Assembly: GCA_028289725.1 (NCBI GenBank) | Contig: JANQOH010000307.1 | Span: 1-7,609, forward strand | DNA from: Alphaproteobacteria bacterium | GTDB taxonomy: Bacteria; Pseudomonadota; Alphaproteobacteria; UBA7887 | Length of the DNA: 7,609 bases | Direction of reading: 5' to 3' | The notes under the pieces: model-generated | Seen by the model: only the letters and a program-made list of their open reading frames with translations | What the model was told of the DNA's origin: nothing | The model's database searches: none | Program-made: the position numbers and the translations under genes | Part shown: piece by piece, positions 1 to 5,849 of the stretch | Layout: every line of letters starts with the position of its first letter | Numbering within the stretch: position 1 is the stretch's first letter

Positions 1-152
1 GCGCATTGGATCCCGACCGCATCAAATCGGCGCTCCGCACGCCAATCGTGATAGACCTGCGTAACGTTTATCCGCCCGACGAAATGACGGCGGCGGGGAT
101 CACTTATATCGGCGTTGGCCGGCCAACCCGTTCGGGGACGCCGGATGTTTGA
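1..152 (+). CDS. UDP-glucose 6-dehydrogenase, C-terminal end (partial)
   Basis: This is the 3' end of a gene entering from the left edge, read in the frame starting at base 3 and ending with TGA at 150-152. The 49 visible residues include TPIVIDLRNVYPPDEM and end in GITYIGVGRP plus a short tail. This matches the last strand-helix-strand of UDP-glucose/GDP-mannose dehydrogenases, where a conserved 'D-x-R-N' sits in the C-terminal UDP-binding domain and 'Y-x-x-x-G-R' lies near the end. Members oxidise UDP-glucose to UDP-glucuronate with NAD+ in the cytoplasm for exopolysaccharide or lipopolysaccharide synthesis. The nucleotide-binding domain and catalytic Cys lie outside the window, so substrate (UDP-glucose rather than GDP-mannose or UDP-ManNAc) is inferred. 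The downstream mutase gene starts inside this one, which suggests one transcript and a shared nucleotide-sugar pathway. Confidence 0.8.
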   Translation, partial: ALDPDRIKSALRTPIVIDLRNVYPPDEMTAAGITYIGVGRPTRSGTPDV

Positions 153-1533
153 GCCGGCCGCACTCCATCCCGGAACACTCAGGGCCTATGACATTCGCGG
201 CGTGGTTGGCGACACGCTGACGGAACATCAGGCCTGTGCCGTGGGACGCGCTTTCGCGACGATCGTGTCGCGGCGCGTGGGCCGCTGTTCGATCGGCGTC
301 GGTTACGACGGGCGACTAACCTCGCCGAAGCTTGAGGAAGCTTTGGTGGCCGGGCTCGAGGCATCCGGCGCGGATGTTGCGCGGATCGGGCTTGGTCCGA
401 CACCCATGCTGTACTTCGCTGGGAAGACGCTGCCAACGGACGGTGCGGTTATGGTCACCGGATCGCACAATCCGCCCGACCACAATGGCTTCAAGATGAT
501 GCTGTCCGGCAGCGCGTTCTATGGCGATGACATTCAAGAGCTCGGACGGATCGCCGCGGCCGGCGAATTTTCGGACGGTGTCGGGTCGTCACGAAATGTC
601 GACGTGTCGGACGACTATGTAACCACGCTATTAGATGCATACCGCAGCAAAAGGCCGCTCAAGGTTGCTTGGGATGCCGGCAACGGCGCCGCCGGAGACA
701 TCATGCGGCGTCTCTCCGAAAAAATGCCCGGCGAACACATTCTGTTGTGCGCCGACATCGATGGGACCTTTCCCAATCACCATCCTGATCCGACCGTGCC
801 TGAAAATTTGGCCTTGTTGATTGAGACGGTGCGAGAACACGCATGCGATCTTGGCGTTGCGTTCGACGGGGACGGCGACCGGCTCGGCGCGGTCGACGGG
901 ACGGGCCGCATCTTGTGGGGCGACCAAATATTGTGCCTGCTGGCGTCGGATCTTCTGCGCGATCAGCCCGGCGCCACCGTGATTGCGGACGTCAAGGCGA
1001 GCCAAGTTCTGTTCGACTATGTAGCCGATTGCGGTGGCCAGCCCTTGATGTGGCGGACGGGCCATTCGCCGATCAAGAGCAAAATGGCGGAGACCGGTGC
1101 ACCACTTGCTGGGGAGATGAGCGGCCACATCTTCTTTGCGGACCGCTATTTCGGGTTTGACGACGGTCTCTATGCCGCGGTCCGCCTGCTCGACGTGATT
1201 GGCGGAAGCGGACAATCGGCCGCGGCGTTGCGCGATGCCTTGCCCCAACGGATCAATACGCCGGAGCTGCGGTTTCCCTGCGACGATACGCGTAAATTCG
1301 ACGTGGTGGTCGAGGTCGCGGATCGATTGAAACAAGCCGATGCAAACGTCATCGATATAGACGGCGTTCGGGTCAATACCGACGATGGTTGGTGGCTGCT
1401 CCGTGCATCAAACACGCAGCCTGTCTTGGTCGCGCGCTGCGAAGCGAAGGATGAAGTGGGCCTCGAGAGGCTGAAGTCCGCCTTGTCGGCGCAACTCAAC
1501 GCGAGCGGTGTCGCGCCACCCGACGATCTGTAG
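145..1533 (+). CDS. Phosphomannomutase/phosphoglucomutase (AlgC type)
   Basis: Interconverts hexose 6-phosphate and 1-phosphate (mannose and/or glucose) through a phosphoserine enzyme, supplying GDP-mannose and UDP-glucose routes in the cytoplasm. From ATG 145 the protein has 462 residues, close to the 463 of Pseudomonas AlgC, and the four active-site loops sit at nearly the same places: TGSHNP with phosphoserine S107, Mg-binding DGDGDR at 241-246, the sugar-specificity loop GEMSGH at 323-328, and the phosphate-binding RASNTQP at 420-426. The N-terminal RAYDIRG is also conserved. I chose ATG 145 over a TTG at 115 because it has a GGGGA element just upstream and gives the family length. It overlaps the upstream dehydrogenase stop by 8 bp, so the two are probably translationally coupled. 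The AlgC-like specificity loop suggests a dual PMM/PGM enzyme, but sequence alone cannot settle substrate preference. Related genes are named algC, manB, pgmG or noeK. Confidence 0.93.
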   Translation: MFEPAALHPGTLRAYDIRGVVGDTLTEHQACAVGRAFATIVSRRVGRCSIGVGYDGRLTSPKLEEALVAGLEASGADVARIGLGPTPMLYFAGKTLPTDGAVMVTGSHNPPDHNGFKMMLSGSAFYGDDIQELGRIAAAGEFSDGVGSSRNVDVSDDYVTTLLDAYRSKRPLKVAWDAGNGAAGDIMRRLSEKMPGEHILLCADIDGTFPNHHPDPTVPENLALLIETVREHACDLGVAFDGDGDRLGAVDGTGRILWGDQILCLLASDLLRDQPGATVIADVKASQVLFDYVADCGGQPLMWRTGHSPIKSKMAETGAPLAGEMSGHIFFADRYFGFDDGLYAAVRLLDVIGGSGQSAAALRDALPQRINTPELRFPCDDTRKFDVVVEVADRLKQADANVIDIDGVRVNTDDGWWLLRASNTQPVLVARCEAKDEVGLERLKSALSAQLNASGVAPPDDL

Positions 1534-1593
1534 CGCGCATTTTCGCACTTGCGGCCATCGCCTTCGCCGCCTATCTCGCGGGTAACGATTTGC

Positions 1594-1598
1594 GGAGG
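1594..1598 (+). promoter_or_regulatory. Ribosome binding site of the nicotinamidase-like gene
   Basis: A perfect GGAGG lies 5 nt before ATG 1604 and fixes this start. The 70-bp gap after the mutase stop shows no hairpin with a T-run, so readthrough from the mutase gene is plausible. Confidence 0.75.
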
Positions 1599-1603
1599 TT
1601 TTC

Positions 1604-2356
1604 ATGAGCGCGATTTCGACAGAGCGCACGAGCGCCAATATATTGAACGACCTGGGCGAGCATTTGCCTGTGGCCCTCGAGGCGTATCAGGTCGACGGAA
1701 AGGTCGGTTTGGTGATTGTCGACGAGGTCAATGGCTTCGCGACGGTCGGCGCCGGCAATCTGGCGCCGCCGACGCCCAATGCGCAGGTCGCGGGCATGGT
1801 GGATGAGACCGACACGCTCGCGCGCGCTTTCGCGGAACGCGATATGCCGATCGCCGCCTTTTTGGACACCCATGTGCCGGGCAAAGCCGAGCCACCCTAT
1901 CCGCCGCATTGTGAGGCGGGGACGGGCGAGGAAAATCTCGTGCCGGAACTCGCATGGCTCGAATCCTGTACGCAGGCGACTTTGATCCGGAAAGACTGCA
2001 TCAACGGGTTTGTCGGATCGATCGATCTTGAGACTGGGGCGAACCGGATCGTCGACTGGGTCAATGCCCACGACCTCGAGACGGTGCTCGTGGTAGGGAT
2101 TTGCACCGATATCTGCGTGATGGACTTCGTGCTTACTTTTCTCTCGGCGCGCAATCACGGCTTGATGCCGAGCCTGGTCGATATCGTGGTCTACGAACAA
2201 GGTTGTTCGACTTACGATCTGCCGCGTGCGGTCGCAAATGATCTGGCTCTGCCAAAAACGGCGAGTCACCCGCAGGATCTCACGCACCATATGGGCCTTT
2301 ATTTCATGCACTCGCGTGGCGCGCGGCTCGCCGGCACAGTCGCCTGGCAGGGCTAA
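1604..2356 (+). CDS. Cysteine hydrolase, plant NIC1-like nicotinamidase
   Basis: Probable nicotinamidase of the isochorismatase-like cysteine hydrolase superfamily. It would convert nicotinamide to nicotinate and ammonia in the cytoplasm for NAD salvage. The 250-residue product carries the expected triad: D40 (LVIVDEVNGF), K130 (RKDC) and nucleophile C171 (VVGICTDICV, with the family's cis-peptide region just before it). D88 and H90 (FLDTH) with H102 (YPPHC) are likely metal ligands. Several stretches recall plant NIC1 rather than compact bacterial PncA: VNGF-x-TVGAGNLAP, the PPYPPHC-x-AGT loop, RKDCI-x-GF-x-GS, VVGICTDICV-x-DFV, LSARN, and a C-terminal SHPQDL-x-HHMGLY. The length also fits plant NIC1, about 244 residues. 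No signal peptide is visible. It may be cotranscribed with the mutase gene. An amidohydrolase acting on another small amide is possible, but the NIC1-type motif set makes nicotinamide the best guess. Confidence 0.8.
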   Translation: MSAISTERTSANILNDLGEHLPVALEAYQVDGKVGLVIVDEVNGFATVGAGNLAPPTPNAQVAGMVDETDTLARAFAERDMPIAAFLDTHVPGKAEPPYPPHCEAGTGEENLVPELAWLESCTQATLIRKDCINGFVGSIDLETGANRIVDWVNAHDLETVLVVGICTDICVMDFVLTFLSARNHGLMPSLVDIVVYEQGCSTYDLPRAVANDLALPKTASHPQDLTHHMGLYFMHSRGARLAGTVAWQG

Positions 2357-2365
2357 AGCTTCGAC

Positions 2366-2809
2366 CTATTGGTCCGCAGGCACGAAGTCGAACGGGCCGT
2401 CCTGGTGAAGATAGATCAGGCAGTCTTGATCCGACACACAGCGCGTCGTGTGGATGGCACCAGCTGGCACATAATAGTAGGAGCCGGCGGGTAGCGGCTT
2501 GGCGGTCTCGTCGCGACCCATCGGGTTGCTCAGAACGCCTTCGATAATCACGCCGTGATACGCATGCGAATGGTGATGGACCGGCGACACGAAGCCGGCA
2601 GGAAAGCGAACAAATTCGCCGTGGGCCGATCGTGTGGCGTCGCCCCAGACATAGGCGAACGGGATGCGATTCGGCGTTACCCATTCAAGCTCTACCGGGG
2701 CTGTCATAACCGGTTGCGATGAAGGCTCGGTTGCGGTGGCGACCGGCGCCAAGAAACATGCGGCGAGGGCACAAGCGGCACTAATTGGTCCCGGGTACCG
2801 AATTGGCAT
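2366..2809 (-). CDS. Exported single-domain cupin (DUF4437-like)
   Basis: A 147-residue protein with an apparent Sec signal peptide: a short basic start, a hydrophobic core at about 9-23, and probable cleavage after ATA near residue 26. The mature part is a compact cupin. Motif 1 runs from G64 through the cluster HHHSHAYH (78-85) to E90 and G91. Motif 2 is LPAGSYYYVPAGAIH, ending at H120. Likely metal ligands are two of H78/H80/H82, with E90 and H120. C124 and C130 flank a loop and could form a disulfide in the periplasm. The ending DGPFDFVPADQ and the GSYYYVPAG-x-x-H pattern resemble DUF4437 cupins, whose reaction is not established. A GAGGAG 6 nt before the ATG supports the start. It lies 83 bp downstream of the carboxypeptidase gene on the same strand. 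Its stop is 9 bp from the convergent nicotinamidase stop. No specific substrate can be proposed. Confidence 0.82.
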   Translation of the reverse strand: MPIRYPGPISAACALAACFLAPVATATEPSSQPVMTAPVELEWVTPNRIPFAYVWGDATRSAHGEFVRFPAGFVSPVHHHSHAYHGVIIEGVLSNPMGRDETAKPLPAGSYYYVPAGAIHTTRCVSDQDCLIYLHQDGPFDFVPADQ

Positions 2810-2815
2810 GACTTT

Positions 2816-2821
2816 CTCCTC
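2816..2821 (-). promoter_or_regulatory. Ribosome binding site of the cupin gene
   Basis: GAGGAG on the minus strand, 6 nt before the ATG at 2809, decides the start and gives a clean signal peptide. The 83-bp gap to the carboxypeptidase gene holds no clear terminator, so the cupin may share that transcript. Confidence 0.7.
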
Positions 2822-2892
2822 ATTCGAATTTCAGCGGACCGCATTCGAGCGGCCGCGCTGTAGACGAACGAAGGAGAGGGGATTCGACGCGG

Positions 2893-4215
2893 CTAGGACG
2901 CGGGGCCGGTCACCATACAGGGGAGCCACTGCTCTTCGAGCGCTTGGCAGGCGCGTCGGGCTTCACCTTCCGTAAGACCGACCTGGCGGGCGCGAAACAG
3001 CGTGCCGTGTTGGTCGACGACCGGATCAATCTGGCGCCGGGTTTCCGTGAGCAGAGCGGGTAGGACGAAAGCCGCGGCTTCCAGCGCCTGTACCGCCGTG
3101 TCCGCACGGGAATAGGCGCCAACTTGGATCGCCCAGTCACGGCCCATCTCTTGATGGGCCTCGGCCGACGGGATGGCGACATAATTGGTCAATGCTTCGC
3201 CGACGGCGGCCGCCGCGACGCCTAGGCTGTCTTCCAGCAACCCTCCGTCGCCGGCGGCATTGTCCCGCGCCATCGCGACAAACGGATCAGGCTTGAATTT
3301 CGGTCGCTCAACGATTGTCAGCAAATGCGTAATGCGGTCGACGTTAGCAAACGCTTTATCAAGCAACCGTTTCATTTGCCGATCACGACGTTTCGCCGTC
3401 TTACCGCCCAGGACAATGGCGATAATGTGATGTTCGTCACGCCGGACAGAGGCGGCCAAATTGTAGCCCGAGGCGCGGATATAGCCGGTCTTGATGCCGT
3501 CCATACCTTTGTAAACGCCGAGCAGACGGTTCGTATTGCGATACCGCCGGCCTTTATACTCAAACGATTTGTTCCCGAAATAATGCATATGGTGCGGGAA
3601 ATGCGAATAAAGCGCCTGCGCCAAGGTGCCAATATCCCGCGCGGTCGTGCGTTGTTTCTTGTTCGGTAGGCCGGATGCGTTGCGGAACGTCGTGCTGTTC
3701 ATGCCGAGCGCACGGGCACGCGCCGTCATCTTCGCGGCGAATTCCTTTTCGCTACCAGCGAAATACTCCGCCAGCGCGGTCGCCACGTCGTTGGCTGATT
3801 TCGTTGATAGGGCGCGAATTGCGTCCCCGAGCGGAATGGTTTGCCCGGCTTTGAGGCCGAGCTTAGACGGTGGCCGCCGTGACGCGTGTTTTGAAACGAT
3901 AATCGGCGTCTTCGCATTCACTTTGCCCTGGTCGATGGCTTCGAAGACCAGATAGAGCGTCATCATCTTGGTCAGCGACGCGGGATAATTCAGCGTATCC
4001 GCGTTCTCTTGATGGAGTACGACGCCCGTATAACGATCGACGATGTAGGCGGCGTATCCCGCCCAGGAGGTTTGGCTTAGGCCCAAGGCCAATGCGACGA
4101 AGGCACCAAGAGCAAGGGCAAGGCGGCGGGCCGGAACGAGGCGACAAGGCGCATTCTTTCTCGAAATTGAGAAAGTTGGCCGAGTCTCACACGTTTCTCG
4201 TCCTTGGTTAGTCAT
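2893..4215 (-). CDS. D-alanyl-D-alanine carboxypeptidase (S11) with C-terminal SPOR domain
   Basis: A periplasmic DD-carboxypeptidase of the penicillin-binding PBP5/DacF group, which removes the terminal D-Ala of peptidoglycan stem peptides. The 440-residue product starts with a basic, unusually long N-terminus (1-30), then a hydrophobic export segment (about 31-50), then the mature start GYAAYIVDRYTG. All three active-site motifs are intact: SLTK at 80-83 (acylated S80), SAN at 140-142 and KTG at 242-244. A low-complexity linker (about 300-358) leads to a SPOR domain beginning WAIQVGAYS (361-369) and running to about 436. Such domains bind denuded septal glycan, so septal targeting is inferred. 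The architecture is common in Alphaproteobacteria. ATG 4215 has only a weak GGGA 9 nt upstream, but no better in-frame ATG, GTG or TTG precedes the hydrophobic segment. It is transcribed divergently from the phasin gene. Confidence 0.92.
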   Translation of the reverse strand: MTNQGRETCETRPTFSISRKNAPCRLVPARRLALALGAFVALALGLSQTSWAGYAAYIVDRYTGVVLHQENADTLNYPASLTKMMTLYLVFEAIDQGKVNAKTPIIVSKHASRRPPSKLGLKAGQTIPLGDAIRALSTKSANDVATALAEYFAGSEKEFAAKMTARARALGMNSTTFRNASGLPNKKQRTTARDIGTLAQALYSHFPHHMHYFGNKSFEYKGRRYRNTNRLLGVYKGMDGIKTGYIRASGYNLAASVRRDEHHIIAIVLGGKTAKRRDRQMKRLLDKAFANVDRITHLLTIVERPKFKPDPFVAMARDNAAGDGGLLEDSLGVAAAAVGEALTNYVAIPSAEAHQEMGRDWAIQVGAYSRADTAVQALEAAAFVLPALLTETRRQIDPVVDQHGTLFRARQVGLTEGEARRACQALEEQWLPCMVTGPAS

Positions 4216-4266
4216 GTTGAATTTTCCCGCACAGCATACACGAAAAACATCCCGCCTACATGACTC

Positions 4267-4294
4267 TTTCTAGGTTGATTCGTCACGATTTCAA
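4267..4294 (-). promoter_or_regulatory. Candidate sigma70-type promoter of the carboxypeptidase gene
   Basis: On the minus strand, TTGAAA (4289-4294) is followed after 16 nt by TAGAAA (4267-4272). This gives 5 of 6 and 4 of 6 consensus matches, and a 5' leader of about 45 nt to ATG 4215. It is inferred from pattern only. A weaker TATGCT closer to the gene is an alternative -10. Confidence 0.35.
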
Positions 4295-4504
4295 AAGGAA
4301 AGCCGATATTTGTTGATATTTCGTTGCCGGAATATCTTGGAAATTTCAGTAACAAAGGCCGGAGTCTCGATTCCGCAACACTTCGTCGAGAAGGCGGGCG
4401 CCACGGCCTGACCGCGCGTAACGATCCCGGAATTGCCTAGGACTGCGCCATTTGCGTTCATGACGTGAACAAACCAATTCGGCGGTGCGGGCGATGCAAT
4501 ATAT

Positions 4505-4523
4505 TTTTGTGCGACGCACAAAA
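4505..4523. promoter_or_regulatory. Upstream operator-like dyad, probable PhaR-type site
   Basis: TTTTGTGCGACGCACAAAA is a perfect 9+1+9 inverted repeat centred on base 4514 and ending 5 bp before the phasin -35 box. Its core TGC-GAC-GCA fits the TGC-rich CTGC-N3/4-GCAG type of site described for the polyhydroxyalkanoate-sensing repressor PhaR in Paracoccus. The symmetry is seen directly; the identity of the binding protein is inferred. Confidence 0.55.
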
Positions 4524-4528
4524 TTCAC

Positions 4529-4556
4529 TTGACTTGCGGGTTTGAGCGCCTAAATT
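4529..4556 (+). promoter_or_regulatory. Promoter of the phasin gene (sigma70 type)
   Basis: TTGACT (4529-4534) and TAAATT (4551-4556) are separated by 16 nt. The -35 matches 5 of 6 consensus bases and the -10 matches 4 of 6. Transcription should begin near 4563, giving a leader of about 97 nt. Operator-like dyads lie immediately on both sides of this promoter. Confidence 0.6.
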
Positions 4557-4565
4557 ACAAAGCCG

Positions 4566-4581
4566 TTGCTGCAGTGCACAA
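4566..4581. promoter_or_regulatory. Second TGC-N3-GCA operator-like site at the start of transcription
   Basis: TTGCTGCAGTGCACAA is a near-palindrome with core TGC-AGT-GCA (4570-4578), centred 60 bp from the upstream dyad and falling at about +3 to +18. It shares the TTG...TGC-N3-GCACAA layout with the upstream site, with one extra base in the left arm. A protein bound here would block initiation. The role is inferred from position and similarity. Confidence 0.45.
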
Positions 4582-4659
4582 TTATCAAATTGGCGGCACG
4601 CGGCATTTTGAGTTCCAAAAATCCAGAGTCAGTCACGCAGACAGCGAAGGCATCAGCAC

Positions 4660-5202
4660 ATGACCGAGGCGAAAACGACGGCAAAATCCAAATCGAGCGG
4701 TTCGGCGAAAGCTTCGAACGGCGCAGATTTCTTTGCGAAAGGGCAAGAAACCCTGCAATCCCTCTTCGCAGCGAGCACCGAGGCAATGTCGGGCAATTAC
4801 GACAAATGGATCGCCTTCAACCAGGAGCAGACGACGCGGGCCATGAACGCGTTCAAAGGTTGGGATGATCTCACCGAAATCGGCAAGGGCAACGCCGAGG
4901 CTTTCGTAGCCAGCGGGAAAATCGCGGCTGAAGGCTTCGAAGCCATTGCTGACAAGTGGATGGGCTTAATGACCGCATCGGTAGAGGAAGGCGTGGCCGC
5001 GTCCAAGGCAGCGCTCGAATGCCGGGACGTTAAGGCCCTTGTCGATCTTCAAACCCAGCAGGTCCGCAAGTCGGTGGATACGTTGGTGGCCGAGAGCACG
5101 GAACTTTCCGAGATTTCGGTCCAGACGGCGACCAAGGCGTTGACGCCGATCAGTGAACGTTTCACGGCGACCGTGGACAAGTGGTCTAAGACAGCCGCCT
5201 AG
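4660..5202 (+). CDS. Phasin, PHA granule-associated protein
   Basis: A small, amphipathic, almost entirely helical protein of 180 residues that coats polyhydroxyalkanoate granules in the cytoplasm and limits their coalescence. After a Lys/Ala/Ser-rich tail (about 1-20), the core shows the alphaproteobacterial phasin pattern: FNQEQTTRAMNAFKG, then GNAEAFVASGKIAAEGFEAI (78-97), a central helix around 100-120, then C-terminal VDLQTQQVRKSVDTLVAEST and the closing P163-containing ALTPISERFTATVDKW. No signal peptide or membrane segment is visible. ATG 4660 has a GAAGG 9 nt upstream. The gene has its own promoter with flanking operator-like dyads and a strong terminator, so it is probably monocistronic and tightly regulated. 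No PHA synthase, depolymerase or phaR is in the window, so granule association rests on family membership. Confidence 0.88.
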   Translation: MTEAKTTAKSKSSGSAKASNGADFFAKGQETLQSLFAASTEAMSGNYDKWIAFNQEQTTRAMNAFKGWDDLTEIGKGNAEAFVASGKIAAEGFEAIADKWMGLMTASVEEGVAASKAALECRDVKALVDLQTQQVRKSVDTLVAESTELSEISVQTATKALTPISERFTATVDKWSKTAA

Positions 5203-5228
5203 TCACGCATCAGCAACGATCTGTTATG

Positions 5229-5270
5229 GAAGGCCCGGGGCGGGCATTGCCCCGGGCCTTCGTCTATTTT
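5229..5270 (+). terminator. Intrinsic terminator after the phasin gene
   Basis: A perfect 13-bp stem, GAAGGCCCGGGGC (5229-5241) paired with GCCCCGGGCCTTC (5249-5261), encloses the 7-nt loop GGGCATT. It is followed by a T-rich run ending TTTT at 5270. It starts 26 bp after the phasin stop codon and should insulate the phasin transcript from clpS-clpA. Confidence 0.85.
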
Positions 5271-5301
5271 GGCGCGAAAGCGGAAAGAATCCCGTCAAGT
5301 C

Positions 5302-5331
5302 TTTAATTCGGCGCGCCGGATTCGATATTAT
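5302..5331 (+). promoter_or_regulatory. Weak candidate promoter for clpS-clpA
   Basis: TATTAT at 5326-5331 is a good -10, but the element 18 nt upstream, TTTAAT at 5302-5307, is a poor -35. Because the phasin terminator lies just upstream, clpS-clpA needs a promoter somewhere in 5271-5434, and this is the best match I see. I found no convincing RpoH-type heat-shock promoter there. Confidence 0.25.
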
Positions 5332-5434
5332 AGAACGGTGTCGTTCCTGGACCCCGCATGGGCGGGCCGGGGCCGGTTGAGTGACCCGAGGCTGAGCGGT
5401 TGGATCAATTGCTATGATCGAGATAAGGCCGACA

Positions 5435-5791
5435 ATGGACGATCGGCGACCCTCGATGGGCGAGGAAGATGACGGCGTTGAGGGCGGCGGTGGTCAGCCT
5501 GGTACGGGCGTCGCCACACGGACCAAGCCCAAAACGAAAAAACCGTCGATGTACAAGGTCTTGATGCTCAACGACGACTATACGCCGATGGAGTTCGTGG
5601 TTTATTGCTTGGAGCGCTTTTTCCACAAATCTCGTGAAGAGGCGACCCGGATCATGTTGCATGTGCATCAGCGCGGAATTGGAATTTGTGGCGTGTATTC
5701 ATATGAAGTGGCCGAAACTAAGGTGACCCAGGTGATGGACTTCGCACGCCAGAATCAGCATCCGCTACAATGTACCTTGGAGAAAGACTAA
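5435..5791 (+). CDS. clpS: ATP-dependent Clp protease adaptor ClpS
   Basis: N-recognin that binds proteins with N-degron residues (Leu, Phe, Tyr, Trp) and delivers them to ClpA for unfolding and ClpP degradation in the cytoplasm. After an acidic, Gly-rich flexible N-terminus, the core contains PSMYKVLMLNDDYTPMEFVV. The N-D-D triad contacts the alpha-amino group, and the Met after Pro helps shape the side-chain pocket. MLHVHQRG carries the pocket His corresponding to E. coli H66. CGVYSYEVAETKV and the ending HPLQCTLEKD are conserved. I chose ATG 5435 (118 residues) because GATAAGG lies 6 nt upstream. ATG 5414 (125 residues) and ATG 5456 (111 residues) are alternatives with weaker ribosome binding sites. 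clpA follows 58 bp downstream, the usual operon arrangement. Confidence 0.93.
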   Translation: MDDRRPSMGEEDDGVEGGGGQPGTGVATRTKPKTKKPSMYKVLMLNDDYTPMEFVVYCLERFFHKSREEATRIMLHVHQRGIGICGVYSYEVAETKVTQVMDFARQNQHPLQCTLEKD

Positions 5792-5849
5792 CTCGGCAAG
5801 CGGGACGAGATAGATAAAGCGCAACACGGGGGCGCGAGGATTAATAAGT

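Larger units (their letters stand above)
4216..4659. other. 444-bp divergent intergenic region
   Basis: This separates the divergently read carboxypeptidase and phasin genes and is visibly more AT-rich than its neighbours. It holds a candidate promoter for each gene. Two TGC-N3-GCA dyads flank the phasin promoter. There is a short tandem repeat at 4305-4325 (GATATTTGTT then GATATTTCGTT). A smaller dyad, GTTCA-N5-TGAAC, lies at 4456-4470. Minus-strand reading frames of 76 and 60 codons start from TTG and GTG inside the phasin operator region and lack any recognisable domain or ribosome binding site. I treat the 4300-4500 stretch as non-coding. Confidence 0.7.

Noticed and set aside
631..1335. 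A 234-codon minus-strand frame inside the mutase gene.
   Set aside because: It is antisense to a gene with all catalytic motifs intact. Long antisense frames are expected in GC-rich codon usage and this one shows no domain.
1536..1607. A frame in the gap before the nicotinamidase gene reads as a hydrophobic peptide (IFALAAIAFAAYLAG) and stops at TGA overlapping the ATG.
   Set aside because: No ATG, GTG or TTG start exists in this frame after the preceding stop at 1452-1454, so it is probably not translated.
1571..2311. A 246-codon minus-strand frame covering the nicotinamidase gene.
   Set aside because: It is a shadow of the clearly recognisable plus-strand enzyme and shows no family motif of its own.
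2835..2865. GC-rich palindrome (GCGGCCGC) in the gap between carboxypeptidase and cupin genes, considered as a terminator.
   Set aside because: The stem is short and no T-run follows on the minus strand.
4291..4528. Minus-strand reading frames of 76 and 60 codons between the carboxypeptidase and phasin genes.
   Set aside because: They start at TTG or GTG inside the phasin operator/promoter region, have no ribosome binding site and match no family I recognise.
5350..5375. Small hairpin (CCCGC-ATGG-GCGGG) upstream of clpS, considered as an attenuator.
   Set aside because: A 5-bp stem in GC-rich DNA is expected by chance, and no alternative pairing or T-run supports it.
5271..5434. RpoH heat-shock promoter for clpS-clpA.
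   Set aside because: I looked for CTTGAA-like and CCCCAT-like boxes with suitable spacing on the plus strand and found no acceptable pair.
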